Assembly (NCBI GenBank): GCA_035624455.1
Contig: DASPRM010000043.1
Span: 1-61,262 of the forward strand
Direction: 5' to 3'
DNA length: 61,262 nt
Origin: Terriglobales bacterium
Lineage (GTDB): Bacteria; Acidobacteriota; Terriglobia; Terriglobales; Acidobacteriaceae
Positions 33,589 to 43,900 of the stretch are shown piece by piece (the first letter of the stretch is position 1; each line of letters starts with the position of its first letter). Below the pieces are notes generated by a model, which did no database searches, was not told the DNA's origin, and saw nothing but the letters and a program-made list of their open reading frames with translations. The position numbers were made by a program, and so were the translations under genes.

Positions 33589-34011
33589 CTAGTTGCTCCG
33601 TTCCGGCGGCGACCACAGAATTTCCATGCCCACAATTCGACCAATCAGATCAAGGTCAAGGTGGGCGGAGGCGCGGATCACCGCGTCACCGTTGTTTCCG
33701 GGGAAGTCAACAAAGAGGCGAGGGGCGACATAGTTGACTCCTTCATGCTTGCGGACGAAGCTGAGGGCGTGATCGCTGCGACAAGACTTAGGAACTTCAA
33801 AGGTGAAATCAGCCAGTTCGCCGCTTTCACTTACGGAGACAGCGGTTTCGATGGGCATGCGTGTATGGACGTGCCCACCTTCTTCTTCCATGTGGGGCTT
33901 GAAGTAAACGTAGTACTGAAAACCCACGCTGGGATCGAATTCGCTGCGCTCAACCTGGATCGGCATTTCGCTTGTTCTGCCGGTTCGTGTACCCACCATC
34001 TTTCGACGCAT
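33589..34011 (-). CDS. DUF2283-like small protein
   Basis: A 140-residue protein starting at the ATG at 34011, which has GGAGG seven bases upstream. The C-terminal segment HLDLDLIGRIVGMEILWSP matches the DUF2283 closing pattern (D-x-D-x-x-G-R-x-V-G-x-E-I-L). The middle has YYVYFKPHMEEEGGHVHTRMP, which is unusual for that family and contains three His. Function of the family is unknown. A longer upstream frame (to 34077) is not supported by a ribosome-binding site. Confidence 0.6.
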   Translation of the reverse strand: MRRKMVGTRTGRTSEMPIQVERSEFDPSVGFQYYVYFKPHMEEEGGHVHTRMPIETAVSVSESGELADFTFEVPKSCRSDHALSFVRKHEGVNYVAPRLFVDFPGNNGDAVIRASAHLDLDLIGRIVGMEILWSPPERSN

Positions 34012-34305
34012 TTTGGGCCTCCTTGGAAAGCAAAAACCAGGGAGCGAAGCGAACTTTTTACCACAAGCCGGGGTCATCGGACAGGCAAAAACTCACGGCT
34101 AAGCTGCGATTTTTTCCCCTTTTGTTTCTATGGGATGAAGCGTCTTGCAATCTGGTTGAAGAGCACGGCAGACTACTTGCACTCAGTAGGGCACAACAGT
34201 ACAGGCCTCAAGGCGGTGCCTTGCTGGCAACCCCAAACTAAGGCAGTATTCCATGTTCTCGGTGCATCTAATTCGGTGTCTGCCCAAACAAAAAGAGGTG
34301 ACGTT

Positions 34306-35355
34306 ATGAAGGCGAGATTCCCCGTAGCCGTGATCATGCTGTCGCTATTGCTGGCTCTGACCGCGGCAGTGGGCTGTTCGAAGACACGTACAGACGCGCA
34401 ACTCATTGGCGACGTGCAAAACAAGATTCAGTCTGACGCCGGGATACAGAGCAAGCAACAGATTGCGGTTCAGGCAGCCAACGGAGTGGTTACGCTGACC
34501 GGCACGGTAGCTAACGATGCAGAGCGTGAACTGGCGGCGAATGACGCTGGCCAGATTCCGGGCGTACGGACAGTGGTGAACAGCCTGCAAGTGGCGCCAC
34601 CAGTAGCCCAGACGCCGCCTCCGCAAGAGACTCCTGCTCCTGCGCCCGAGGTGAAGAAGGCACCGGCCAAGCCTGCTGCTGGAAGGGCTCGCCCCAAGCC
34701 GACATCCCAGGTTGCGCACAACAATACCGACAACGGTACGCAGGCTGCCGAGCAACCACCCGCGACTTCGGCAGCGCCGCCTCCGCCACCCCCTCCGCCT
34801 CCACCGCAGCCGGTTACGATTTCTGAGGGTACGCCGATACAGGTCCGCCTGATTGACAGCCTGGATAGCGACAAGAACAAGGTCGGTGACACCTTCCGCG
34901 CTACCTTGGACCAGCCACTCACAAACGGGGAACAGGTCGTGGTGCCTGCTGGAGCGGATATCACCGGCCGTGTGGTAGCGGCAAAAGATGCTGCCCACTT
35001 CGCCGGCAGTTCGGAACTGGCAGTGGAGTTGACGCAAATCACTGTAGGCGGGAAGAACTACGATCTGCACACTGATTCTTGGAAAAAGGAAGGAGCTGGC
35101 CGCGGCAAGAACACCGCAGCTAAAGTCGGTGGCGGCGCAGCCCTCGGTGCTCTGATCGGTGGTCTGGCTGGTGGAGGTAAAGGCGCTGCTATCGGAGCTG
35201 GGGTTGGAGCTGGCGCGGGGACCACGGTGCAGGGAGTCACCAAGGGACAGCAGATCAAATTGCCACCCGAAACCCAGCTGAACTTCCGGCTTGCGTCCGC
35301 GCTGAGCGTGTTTCCCGCGAAGAATCCGAATGCGGGGCGGCAGCGAGTGGACTAA
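34306..35355 (+). CDS. BON-domain lipoprotein with glycine-zipper domain
   Basis: A 349-residue envelope protein. The signal peptide ends at a lipobox-like AAVGC. A BON domain follows (DAQLIGDVQNKIQSDAGI, VVTLTGTVANDAERELA), then a Pro/Ala/Lys linker including a run of nine prolines, then a domain starting EGTPIQVRLIDSLDSDKNKVGD and ending in a glycine zipper GGGAALGALIGGLAGGGKG. The second domain is shared with 38417-39067. BON domains bind membranes or phospholipids; glycine zippers insert in or pack on membranes. GAGGTG precedes the ATG, and a terminator follows the stop. Confidence 0.8.
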   Translation: MKARFPVAVIMLSLLLALTAAVGCSKTRTDAQLIGDVQNKIQSDAGIQSKQQIAVQAANGVVTLTGTVANDAERELAANDAGQIPGVRTVVNSLQVAPPVAQTPPPQETPAPAPEVKKAPAKPAAGRARPKPTSQVAHNNTDNGTQAAEQPPATSAAPPPPPPPPPPQPVTISEGTPIQVRLIDSLDSDKNKVGDTFRATLDQPLTNGEQVVVPAGADITGRVVAAKDAAHFAGSSELAVELTQITVGGKNYDLHTDSWKKEGAGRGKNTAAKVGGGAALGALIGGLAGGGKGAAIGAGVGAGAGTTVQGVTKGQQIKLPPETQLNFRLASALSVFPAKNPNAGRQRVD

Positions 35356-35377
35356 CAGCACAAACGTGAATTAAACG

Positions 35378-35405
35378 AAACGGCAGCCGAAAGGTCGCCG
35401 TTTTT
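35378..35405 (+). terminator. Intrinsic terminator after the BON lipoprotein gene
   Basis: AAACGGC (35378-35384) pairs with GCCGTTT (35397-35403), with an inner CC-GAAA-GG loop, and runs directly into TTTTTG. It lies 22 bases after the stop. Confidence 0.75.
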
Positions 35406-35498
35406 GTTGTGGGGCACAGCGACGTCAGTGCGCATTTGGTCCGCTTTTCAACGCCTCAGGGGTGCCCGGTAGTCCCGCGTCGAAACCATCGCGCTCTG

Positions 35499-36884
35499 TC
35501 AATCCTCCACCTGTTCCTTGCGCAGCCGCCGGAGCAGGGAAGTGGGATGAATTCCCAGAATGCGGGCGGCCTGGGCCTTATTGTTGCCGGTCAGCGAGAG
35601 TACCTCGTGGATGTAGCGTTCCTCGAGTTCGCGCAGACTGACGAACTGGTGGCCGGTGGGAGACAGGTCGAGAGAGGAGAGCGGTTCGAGCGGCTCCGGC
35701 TCGGGTTGGTGATCGCGGATTTCCTCGGGGAGATAAGCGGCGTCGATCTCGCCTTCGGGAGCGAGAATCATCGTCCGCTCGATGACATTCTTCAATTCGC
35801 GGATGTTTCCCGGCCAGGGATAGCGCACCAGCAGATCGCCGGCGGCGGGAGTGAAGCCGGTGAAGTTCTTCTTGAGCTCGCGGTTGAAGCGTTGAACCAT
35901 GTCGAGGGCGAGCGGAAGGATATCTTCTTTGCGGTCGCGGAGCGGCGGAATGTAGAGGGGGACAACGTTCAGTCGATAAAAAAGATCTTCCCGAAACTTG
36001 CCCTGGGCGATGGATTCTTTGAGGCGAGCATTGGTGGCGGCCACGATACGAACATCGACGCGAATGGGCTTGGTGCCGCCCAGGCGCATGAAGGTTCCTT
36101 CCTCCAACACGCGGAGTAGCTTGGCCTGAACGCTTGAGGACATGTTGCCGATCTCGTCGAGAAAGACCGTACCGCCACTAGCGCGCTCGAGCAGGCCCTC
36201 CTTGCGGCGGCGGGCGTCGGTGAAGGCACCTGGCTCGAAGCCGAAAAGTTCGCTTTCCAGCAGGGTGTCGGGGAGGGAAGCGCAATTCAGCTCCAGAAGC
36301 GGCATTTGCGCGCGGGGACTGTTGTAGTGAATGGCCTTGGCCAGTACACCCTTGCCCGTGCCACTCTCACCCTGAATCAGGATGGTAGTGCGATCCGATT
36401 CAGCAGCTTTGTGAGCGATTTCCAGCATCTCGGCGACTTTGGGATTGCGAGTCACGACGCGGCCAAAATCGTAACGGCCCCTGGCCGTCTCCACCGTCTC
36501 GTGGACACGTACCCGGAGGGAAAGCATTTCCGTGGCCCGGCGAATGGTGTTGACCATATCGGCGAGATGGAAGGGCTTGATCAGGTAGTCGTAGGCGCCC
36601 AGCTTCATGGATTCCACAGCCCGATCCACCATGCGGTATGCGCTCATCATCACCACCACGGTGTCCGGCGCAAGACGCTTGATCTGGCGCAAGACTTCGA
36701 TGCCGTCAATGCCGGGGAGCACGACATCCACCAGGGCGATCTCCGGTTTTTCCTGATTGAAGACCTCAATCCCCTCTTCCCCTGACATGGCAACAAAGAC
36801 GTCGAACTCTTCCTCGCGCAAGGCTCGGCTGATGGTACGCACGGTCAGCGCTTCGTCGTCGATTACCAGGATGGAATGGGGCAT
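35499..36884 (-). CDS. NtrC-family sigma-54 response regulator
   Basis: A 461-residue protein from ATG 36884. A receiver domain (ILVIDDE, phospho-acceptor Asp53 in ALVDVVLPG, Lys in LIKPFH) is followed by a sigma-54 AAA+ domain: GESGTGKG (Walker A), a GAFTDA loop where GAFTGA is the norm, GGTVFLDEIG (Walker B) and RLNVVPLYIPPLRDR. A Fis-type helix-turn-helix ends it (NNKAQAARILGIHPTSLLRRL). It should activate sigma-54 promoters when phosphorylated. The histidine kinase encoded 124 bases upstream on the same strand is the likely partner. Confidence 0.93.
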   Translation of the reverse strand: MPHSILVIDDEALTVRTISRALREEEFDVFVAMSGEEGIEVFNQEKPEIALVDVVLPGIDGIEVLRQIKRLAPDTVVVMMSAYRMVDRAVESMKLGAYDYLIKPFHLADMVNTIRRATEMLSLRVRVHETVETARGRYDFGRVVTRNPKVAEMLEIAHKAAESDRTTILIQGESGTGKGVLAKAIHYNSPRAQMPLLELNCASLPDTLLESELFGFEPGAFTDARRRKEGLLERASGGTVFLDEIGNMSSSVQAKLLRVLEEGTFMRLGGTKPIRVDVRIVAATNARLKESIAQGKFREDLFYRLNVVPLYIPPLRDRKEDILPLALDMVQRFNRELKKNFTGFTPAAGDLLVRYPWPGNIRELKNVIERTMILAPEGEIDAAYLPEEIRDHQPEPEPLEPLSSLDLSPTGHQFVSLRELEERYIHEVLSLTGNNKAQAARILGIHPTSLLRRLRKEQVED

Positions 36885-37008
36885 GGCTTCCAATTCTCGC
36901 TTTTGGCCAGAATGGCTCTCTGGTTCTGGATCCTGCCCTCCGCCGGCAGAAGGCGAAGGCGTTGCGTGTCACTTTCAGCAATTGAGGACGGTAACTGCGG
37001 CGATGCGT

Positions 37009-38097
37009 TCATACGACGACTTCCTCGTCTTCCAGCACGGGGGCATCCTGCGGTCGAACAGGCAGATCCAGCGTGACCTCGGTCCCGTGGGGAGGGGAGT
37101 TTTTGATGTGGATATCGCCTCCGTGGCTGCGCGCGTAAGCCTGGCTGATGCTGAGGCCGAGCCCTGTCCCCTTGCCGCGCTTGGTGGTGAAGAACGGCTC
37201 GAAAACGTGCGGCAGGATGTCGGCGGGAATACCACAGCCGGTGTCGCGTATGTGAATTTGGATCGAATCGTCGCCTTTCTTCTCGGCGGAAATGGTGATG
37301 GAGCCGCCTTCCGAGATTGCTTCCGCAGCGTTCAGCAGCAAGTTCATGAAGATCTGCGAGAGCTGGTTAGCATCGGCGCTGATGTCGGGAAGGTCAGCCG
37401 GAATCTGTTTCTCCAGACGAATGACGCGGAACAGCGGCTGATGACAGAGGAAAGCGAGGGTTTCATCAATCAGGCGCTGCACATTTAGCTGGCTCAGCCA
37501 CAGCGGCGTGGGACGCGTGTAGTTGAGCAGTCCGTGCACGGTGGAGGAGATGCGCTTGGTGCCCTGGATGCACTGCTCGATCTCGAGACGTTGCTCGGGA
37601 TTGCGGGCATCGCGGAGTTCCAGTTCGAGGTGGGAGAGGATGCCCAGCAATGGATTATTGATCTCGTGGGCGGCACCCAAAGCCAGTTGCGCCAAGGCAG
37701 CGTATTTTTCGTATTCCGCAAGCTGGGCCTCGAACTGGACCTTCTTGCGCTCGAGTTCGCGCTCCTGCTGCAGTTTGCGGATCAGCTCCTGCTGGGCCAG
37801 GTCGCGCTCATGTTCGCGAATTTCGGCCAGTTCCAGGGCTTTGGCGGTCTGGCGGATCAGATTGTGCAGATAGCGTACGGCATGAGTGCTGGCCAGCGCG
37901 GTCAGCACCAGACCGATACCAGCACAAGGCAGGGCGTTGAGCAGAATAGTGCGCTTGAGGGCCGGTTGGGTGTTGAAGATCAGGAAGAACAAAGCGAATG
38001 GAATGAGGAAAATAGCCCCCACCATGACGGTGCTGGCCAGCCAGACACGCCAGTAGTAGCGCGGATCGCGCAGACGCGTGGACTCGGAATTCACCAA
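37009..38097 (-). CDS. Membrane histidine kinase, partner of the NtrC regulator
   Basis: A 362-residue kinase. Two N-terminal membrane helices ([21 protein letters not shown] and a second around [16 protein letters not shown]) are followed by a charged coiled coil with repeated Glu/Arg (about 85-145), [15 protein letters not shown] (phospho-acceptor His), then N-box [11 protein letters not shown]1 RDTGCGIP and G2 [10 protein letters not shown] of the ATPase. There is almost no periplasmic loop, so it probably senses a membrane or cytosolic cue through the coiled coil. It is encoded directly before the sigma-54 regulator. Confidence 0.92.
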   Translation of the reverse strand: MVNSESTRLRDPRYYWRVWLASTVMVGAIFLIPFALFFLIFNTQPALKRTILLNALPCAGIGLVLTALASTHAVRYLHNLIRQTAKALELAEIREHERDLAQQELIRKLQQERELERKKVQFEAQLAEYEKYAALAQLALGAAHEINNPLLGILSHLELELRDARNPEQRLEIEQCIQGTKRISSTVHGLLNYTRPTPLWLSQLNVQRLIDETLAFLCHQPLFRVIRLEKQIPADLPDISADANQLSQIFMNLLLNAAEAISEGGSITISAEKKGDDSIQIHIRDTGCGIPADILPHVFEPFFTTKRGKGTGLGLSISQAYARSHGGDIHIKNSPPHGTEVTLDLPVRPQDAPVLEDEEVVV

Positions 38098-38265
38098 TTC
38101 TAGGATTCACCCTGCACGTACATCGGGGCAGTGAGCGCGGGCACGGGAGGACGTGATGGAGAACCGGGGTAGAGTGTCGCGATTTCAGACGATTCAGCTC
38201 CGAGAGTTCTCACACAGACTCTCACGCGTGCGCTGTGCTGTGGAAGCAAGGGGTGAGAAAACGCA

Positions 38266-38344
38266 AGATCCTTCGACTCCGCGCCCGCGACCCGCAACAA
38301 ACGCGGGTCGGGAAAGACAGTCGGGCGCGTCGCTCAGGATGACA
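38266..38344. repeat. REP-like dispersed element in a 319-base gap
   Basis: AGATCCTTCGACTC at one end and GCTCAGGATGACA at the other; inside are GACCCGC/GCGGGTC (hairpin with a CAACAAAC loop) and GCGCCCGC/GTCGGGCGC-type arms. It fills part of the 38098-38416 interval between the kinase and glycine-zipper genes; the rest of that interval shows no gene. Confidence 0.65.
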
Positions 38345-38416
38345 ACCTCAAGTCAACGGGAAGGACGAAGTCCCAATGCGCGGCTCCGTGCATTGGGACT
38401 TACTGGCGCGAAGAGT

Positions 38417-39067
38417 CTAGCGAAAGGGCACTTCGAGCGGCCGATCGAGCCTGAGTTCCAACTGCTGACCTTTTTCGAGCTTAAGATTGCGATCAGTCAG
38501 AATACCGGTGCCAGCTCCCAGCCCGGCTCCCGCTGCGGCACCGATGGCGGCTCCCTTTCCACCACCCGCAGCCGCGCCGGCAATCGCACCGACACCTGCG
38601 CCGACGGCAGCGGCCTCGGCAACATGGACCTTGTCGCGTCCCTTGCGCTCGATCTGGCCTTCCTCATCTTCGGTCTTCATGGCGTGCTCGCCAGGGACAT
38701 CGGTAACCGTAGCTGCGAGCGGCATCCAGCCATGGGGAGTGTTGATCTCGTCGAAGCTGAGCAATATGCGCCCATGGAGTCCGCGCTCGACGTCGCTGAC
38801 GTGCCCCTTAATTTTTGCCCCACGCGGAATGATGGCTCCGTTTGGAGCCGTGAGATCTTCGGCAAGCTTGACGTTGAAGTGCTTGCCACGGTCGATCTTG
38901 GCGGTGTCTAAGGAATTGTCCAGGCGCACGATGAAATGGGTTCCATCGGGAATCCAGTTGGGTCCCGGGGAGGTGCTGGGTTCCCGGGTGCTGAACTGCG
39001 CGGTAACCGGCAGCGCCGCTAAAAGCAACATCGACAACGCTATGACCGCAGGCCGAGTTGGGCTCAT
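38417..39067 (-). CDS. Exported glycine-zipper protein, paralogue of the BON lipoprotein tail
   Basis: A 216-residue protein: signal peptide IALSMLLLAALPVTAQ, a beta domain DGTHFIVRLDNSLDTAKIDRG with APNGAIIPRGAKIKGHV, and a glycine zipper (AAAVGAGVGAIAGAAAGGGKG) before the closing LEKGQQLELRLDRPLEV. The order and wording match residues about 180-340 of the BON lipoprotein at 34306-35355. The earlier gene uses PIQVRLIDSLDSDKNKVGD and VVPAGADITGRV at equivalent points. No catalytic residues are seen, so a structural or membrane-associated role is likely. Confidence 0.75.
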   Translation of the reverse strand: MSPTRPAVIALSMLLLAALPVTAQFSTREPSTSPGPNWIPDGTHFIVRLDNSLDTAKIDRGKHFNVKLAEDLTAPNGAIIPRGAKIKGHVSDVERGLHGRILLSFDEINTPHGWMPLAATVTDVPGEHAMKTEDEEGQIERKGRDKVHVAEAAAVGAGVGAIAGAAAGGGKGAAIGAAAGAGLGAGTGILTDRNLKLEKGQQLELRLDRPLEVPFR

Positions 39068-39270
39068 GGCTTCAACCTCGAAGTTCTTGATTTCAGGGTC
39101 TATAAGTTGGATGTGTCCCCCAGCGCAAAGTGCTGCTTTGGGGCCGCATCATTTCGGATATATAAAACACGCGAAAGTAATGAAAGTTACCAAAGATGGG
39201 TGGCTACCCGTCCCCGGTGCTGGGTAGCATCTGGAGGTACGCAGGCCACAATCGGCCCGGGGAGATCACG

Positions 39271-39492
39271 ATGCGCAAATGGTACGTGCCGGTTACGCTG
39301 CTGGGAATTGGCGGGCTGGGTGCGCTGTTTCTTACGGAACGCGGTCAGCGGTTCCTCAACTGGCTGGGGCAAGAAGTGCCCAGCACTCCGCAAGAGCTGC
39401 TGGGGTGGAACGAATCGGCGCAAGAGCAATTGGAACGCATTCAGGCCACCCTGGACCGCATGGCCGAATCGATGCAACTGGCGATGCGCTGA
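39271..39492 (+). CDS. Small single-helix membrane protein
   Basis: A 73-residue protein from ATG 39271 (GGGGAG about nine bases upstream). One N-terminal membrane helix (YVPVTLLGIGGLGALFLTE) is followed by a cytosolic amphipathic helix (AQEQLERIQATLDRMAESMQLAM). It resembles YtxH-like small proteins in layout, but similarity is too weak for a family call. It faces the glycine-zipper gene divergently across a 200-base gap. Confidence 0.6.
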   Translation: MRKWYVPVTLLGIGGLGALFLTERGQRFLNWLGQEVPSTPQELLGWNESAQEQLERIQATLDRMAESMQLAMR

Positions 39493-39667
39493 AAACCAGC
39501 AATCAGAGTCAGCAAGCAGTAGTGAGCATTCGACAAGCAGGTCCCAGCCTCCGCCGAAGGGGGCGAGGTGGCAGTCCATCCTTCAGAAGTTTTCCTTTGA
39601 CAGATCATCGAAGAGTGTATTCAGCGGGATAGGAGCGGATCCCGGCTGCTGTCGAGCTCCGCTCGAC

Positions 39668-39688
39668 TGAACGGACGAGACGTCCGTT
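39668..39688. repeat. Perfect 8-base hairpin carrying a repeated 15-mer
   Basis: AACGGACG, AGA, CGTCCGTT folds perfectly (39670-39688). The 15-mer TGAACGGACGAGACG (39668-39682) also occurs at 22615-22629 near another dispersed element. It sits in the 225-base gap before the HD-GYP gene, in which nothing else is visible. Confidence 0.5.
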
Positions 39689-39717
39689 CCTACGTGTTCC
39701 TGATTACTGACTGCTTT

Positions 39718-40827
39718 TCACACCGACACAAATTTGCCAGGTTTGGGCGGAGGGGTTTCTGTGAAGCGGTAGATTTTGGAATTGATTTCCTTGCGCAGGT
39801 CCATCCAGATGGTTTCCGGCATCTGCAGAAAGACTTTCACGATCTGCGGATCGAATTGCCGGCCCGACCAGCGCACGATTTCGTCGCGTGCTGCGGAAAA
39901 AGGTTGTGCCGGACGATAGGGGCGGTCCGACATGATGGCGTCCATGGTATCGGCGAGGGCGAAAATGCGCGCCCCTAAGGGGATTTCGTCTCCCTTGAGC
40001 TTTCGGGGATAGCCGGAGCCATCATAGCGCTCCTGGTGGGCGTAAACGATGTCAGCCGCTTCGGCCAGGAAGGGGATCTTGCGCAGAATCTGAAAACCAT
40101 GCCAGCAGTGCTCACGCATGATCTCAATCTCTTCCGGAGTGAGCGCACCCGGTTTGCGCAGAATGGCATCAGGGATGGCCATTTTTCCAATGTCGTGGAG
40201 GAAGGCACCACGGGCGATCACGCGAATTTTCTCCGCGCTTAGTCCCATGGCACGGGCCACGGCGATGGTGAAAGCGGTTACCCGTTTGGAGTGGCCTTCG
40301 GTCTCGGCATCCTTCAGATCGAGCGCGTCTCCCAGCGCTTCCAGAGTGATGTCGTAAGAGCGCTCCAGATCGGTCATTGCCTGGCGGAGTTGGTCGGTGC
40401 GCGCCGCCACCAGGGATTCCAGATTCGTCTGGTAGGCACGGTTTTCCAGCTTGAGCCGGCGGTTTTCCATCGCCCGGCGGACGGTGGCCAGCAGTTGCTC
40501 ACGCTCGAAGGGTTTCAGCAGATAGTCGTAGGCGCCATTGCGGATCGCCGCCAGAGCTACCGAGATGTCGTGCACGGCGGTGACCATCACCACCGGCATG
40601 TCGGGATATTTTTCCTTGGTGCGTTCCAGGAGGCCGATGCCGTCCAACTCGGCCATCATCAGATCGGAGAGGATGAGCTCAAATTGCTCGCCCGAGTCCA
40701 GGATGGCGAGGGCTTCCATACCCGAACCGGCCTGGCGGGTCTGGTATCCCGCCATCGTGAGCATCGAAGCAACGATTTCGCGAATTGCTTCCTCGTCATC
40801 AACGACGAGAATTCGATCCGAAGGCAT
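39718..40827 (-). CDS. Response regulator with HD-GYP phosphodiesterase domain
   Basis: A 369-residue protein. The receiver (ILVVDDE, Asp55 in LILSDLMMAELDG, Lys in LLKPFE) is joined by a coiled-coil linker (about 120-160) to an HD-GYP domain: HDIGKMAIPD, HCWHGFQIL and YDGSGYPRKLKGDEIP with the GYP signature intact. HD-GYP proteins hydrolyse cyclic di-GMP; the metal ligands visible here are complete. It is divergent from the large hybrid kinase gene across a 140-base gap, which suggests a shared control region and possibly a phosphorelay between them. Confidence 0.93.
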   Translation of the reverse strand: MPSDRILVVDDEEAIREIVASMLTMAGYQTRQAGSGMEALAILDSGEQFELILSDLMMAELDGIGLLERTKEKYPDMPVVMVTAVHDISVALAAIRNGAYDYLLKPFEREQLLATVRRAMENRRLKLENRAYQTNLESLVAARTDQLRQAMTDLERSYDITLEALGDALDLKDAETEGHSKRVTAFTIAVARAMGLSAEKIRVIARGAFLHDIGKMAIPDAILRKPGALTPEEIEIMREHCWHGFQILRKIPFLAEAADIVYAHQERYDGSGYPRKLKGDEIPLGARIFALADTMDAIMSDRPYRPAQPFSAARDEIVRWSGRQFDPQIVKVFLQMPETIWMDLRKEINSKIYRFTETPPPKPGKFVSV

Positions 40828-40967
40828 TCCCCGATCCTGTGGTGAACGGGCATTGTACCTCAGTTCCCAATTTGTTAACCCTGCCCCTTGTAATTACCAA
40901 AGTTACCATTAGCATGCATGATATAGAGAGACGTTGAGTGAGTACTCCGTAGAATTTACGGGACTCA

Positions 40968-43900
40968 ATGGCCATCGTTATCCCCTGCACTGCCGAATGG
41001 TTAGGTTGGGCCGGCGGGCGTCTGGGCTTGCAAGCATTGACCGGCGGGGCCAGCGCACTGATCCTGCTGGCGGCTGCAGTGCTTATCCTGCGCGCCTTCC
41101 GCGAGCGCTATCTTTTCTTCTGGATTCTGGGCTGGTCGACTTACCTGGCGTACCAGTTGCTGCTAGAGCAGCCCGGCGACGCCCTGCCGGCGGCAAATCT
41201 GGTGGCTGTCATCCGCGCGTCCTTTATTCTCTGTGTTGTCTTCCTCGCAGTAGCGGTGATGCTGTACATCCAGCAGCGCCGCAAACTGACGCTGGTGCTC
41301 TCCCTTGGCGCGCTGGCACTTCTGCTGACCCTGCTGAACTCATGGATATGGCCTCACTCCGCGGCTCTAACCATGGCCGTAGAGTGCATTTATCACGGCC
41401 TCACCATCGGTACCGCGTTATGCATTCTGCGCTTCAGCTGGGCGCGAAGCGAGCCCGGTCTGTGGCTGATGGCCATCATGCTGGCGCTGTTGCAGATGGA
41501 CCCTTCTCCTGGGGTGCCCCACGCGTTGGCAGGGACGGAGGTGGCGGTCGAAGTTCTGCTCGGGCTGAGCATGCTGGTGGTGGTACTGGACAACTCCAAC
41601 AAGCGCACCCAGCGCCTGGAGGTAGTAAACCAGATCACGACTGCCATTGCCCACGCGCAGAACTATGAGCCGGTGGTGGTGGTGGCTTTGGAAGAACTCA
41701 AGCAACTGATGCGAGCGCGGGCAGCCTGGTTTCGGCTGCTGGAGCACGATCAGTTGGTCATCAAGCATCAGACCGGGCTGTCGAATCAATTCACCGCCAA
41801 CTACCGCGATACCGATATTTCGTCGGACCACGGAGCTATGCTGATCCGCGCAGGTGAGCCTTTGGTGTTGCAGCACAACTATCCTGACCCCATGGTGCGG
41901 CGGGGATTGCAGGAAGAACACCTGAATCACATCATTGTGCTGCCCGTGAAAGGCAAGAGCTCAGTGATCGGAACCTTATCGCTGGGTTGCTCCTACGCCC
42001 GTACGTACCGCCCGGAAGAAATGGAATTCCTGGCAGCCACTGCCAACCAGCTGGGCATCGCCATGGAAAATCTGCAGCTGCTCGATCAGATCAAGCGATC
42101 GCAGCGGCAGTGGGTGAACACCTTCGATTCCATTTCCGATCCAATTCTGGTTCACGATGCCGAGTTCAAGGTGATTCGCACCAACCGCGCGCTTCTGGAG
42201 CGGGTAGGCAAGCCTATCAACGAGGTGATTTACCAGCCCTGTGAAGCGGTGTTGCCGCAAAATTTCGCGGGATGGAAGAAGTGCCCTTATTGTTTCACTG
42301 CCAAGGCCGCCAGCGGCGATGCTCCCGATCCCTGCTTCGGAGGCTTCTCGAGTGTTTCTACATCGGTGTATACCGAAGAAGACGCCGCCGCCGGCACCAT
42401 TCACATCATCCGCGATATCACCGAGCGGCGCGTTGCCGAACAGCGCTATCGCACCCTCTTCGAGCAGGTTCAGGAGGGTGTGTTCGTTTCGACCCCCGAC
42501 GGACGCTTAATGGATTGCAACGATGCCTTTGTCCGCATGATGGGATATGACCGACGCGAAGAGGTGTTGTCGCTAAATATAGCGCCTACGTTCTATCTGC
42601 ATCCCGAGGACCGAGACGCGTTTCTCCGTAAGACCGCGGAGCAAGGCTACGTTAAGAACCTCGAAGTCCCACTACGGCGTAAAGACGGTTCCAAGATGAC
42701 GGTGCTGGAGAACAGTTTTGCCACGCGCGATGCCTCTGGGCGCATCGTCCGCTATCAGGGTGTGCTGCTGGATATCACTGAGAAGAAGCGGGCGGAAGAG
42801 GAGATGAGCCGCCGCAACCGGGAGCTGCACGCACTGAATACCATTGCCGTGGCGGCCAACCAGTCTTTTGATCTGGATGAGATCCTTAACATTGCTCTTC
42901 GGCAGGTGGTAGACCTATTTGCGGCGGACACGGGCTCCGTTTTTCTTCTTGATCACGAAAGCTGCACTTTGCGACGCTGTGCGGCATTTGGGCATACATC
43001 GGAACTGGGGCAGAAGCTCCCGAATATCGAGCTTTCGCAAGAGCTGCTGGACACAGTTATGCGTACCCACCTGGAGGTGGTGACCGAGCGGCAGAACCTG
43101 GAACTGTGCGCGGTGCCCCGCCAATTCATCATCGAGGAAGGGCTCCAATCGTGGCTGTGGGTGGTGATGTGGGCTGGCGACAAGATGGTAGGCGTACTAG
43201 GGGTGAGCAGCCGCGAGCCACAGCACTTTTCGCCCTTTGACGAAAAACTCATGGTCGCGATCAGCCGGCAACTGGCCAACACGACTGAGAAAGTGCGGCT
43301 GTACGACGAAACCGTGCACGCCTACGACAACCTGCGGCGCACGCAGGAACAACTGCTGCAAAGCGAAAAGATGTCTGCCGTCGGGCAATTGATTTCCGGC
43401 GTGGCACATGAACTGAACAATCCCCTGACCGCCATCCTGGGATACGCCCAGCTGCTGGAAGGGGAAGCGCTGGAGCCTCGCATCCGCGACTACATCGAGA
43501 AGATGCACAAGCAGGCGCAGCGCACCCAGCGCATCGTGCATAACTTGCTTTCGTTCGCGCGCCAGCGTAAGCCGGCGAAGATGCCGGTTGATCTCTGCCG
43601 GGTGCTGGAGGACACGCTGGCGCTGCGGGAATATGACCTCAACGTCAACAACATCGTCGTGATAAGGAACCTCGACGCGGATTTGCCGCCGGTGGTCGCG
43701 GACGCGCACCAGATGGAGCAGGTCTTTCTGAATATCATCAACAACGCCGTGGATGCGATTCTGGAAAAATGCAAGGGCGGACATCTTGAGGTGCGCGTGC
43801 ATCGCGAAGGGGCACAGGTGTCGGCGGAATTTCGCGACAGCGGCCCAGGCATTCGCGAGGTCAACCGCATTTTTGACCCCTTCTACACCACTAAGAGCAT

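Noticed and set aside
33661-34305. N-terminal extension of the BON lipoprotein frame
   Set aside because: It is antisense to the DUF2283-like gene, and a lipobox signal with GAGGTG starts at 34306.
34012-34305. Possible riboswitch upstream of the BON lipoprotein
   Set aside because: Checked for c-di-GMP-type landmarks; none of the conserved blocks is present.
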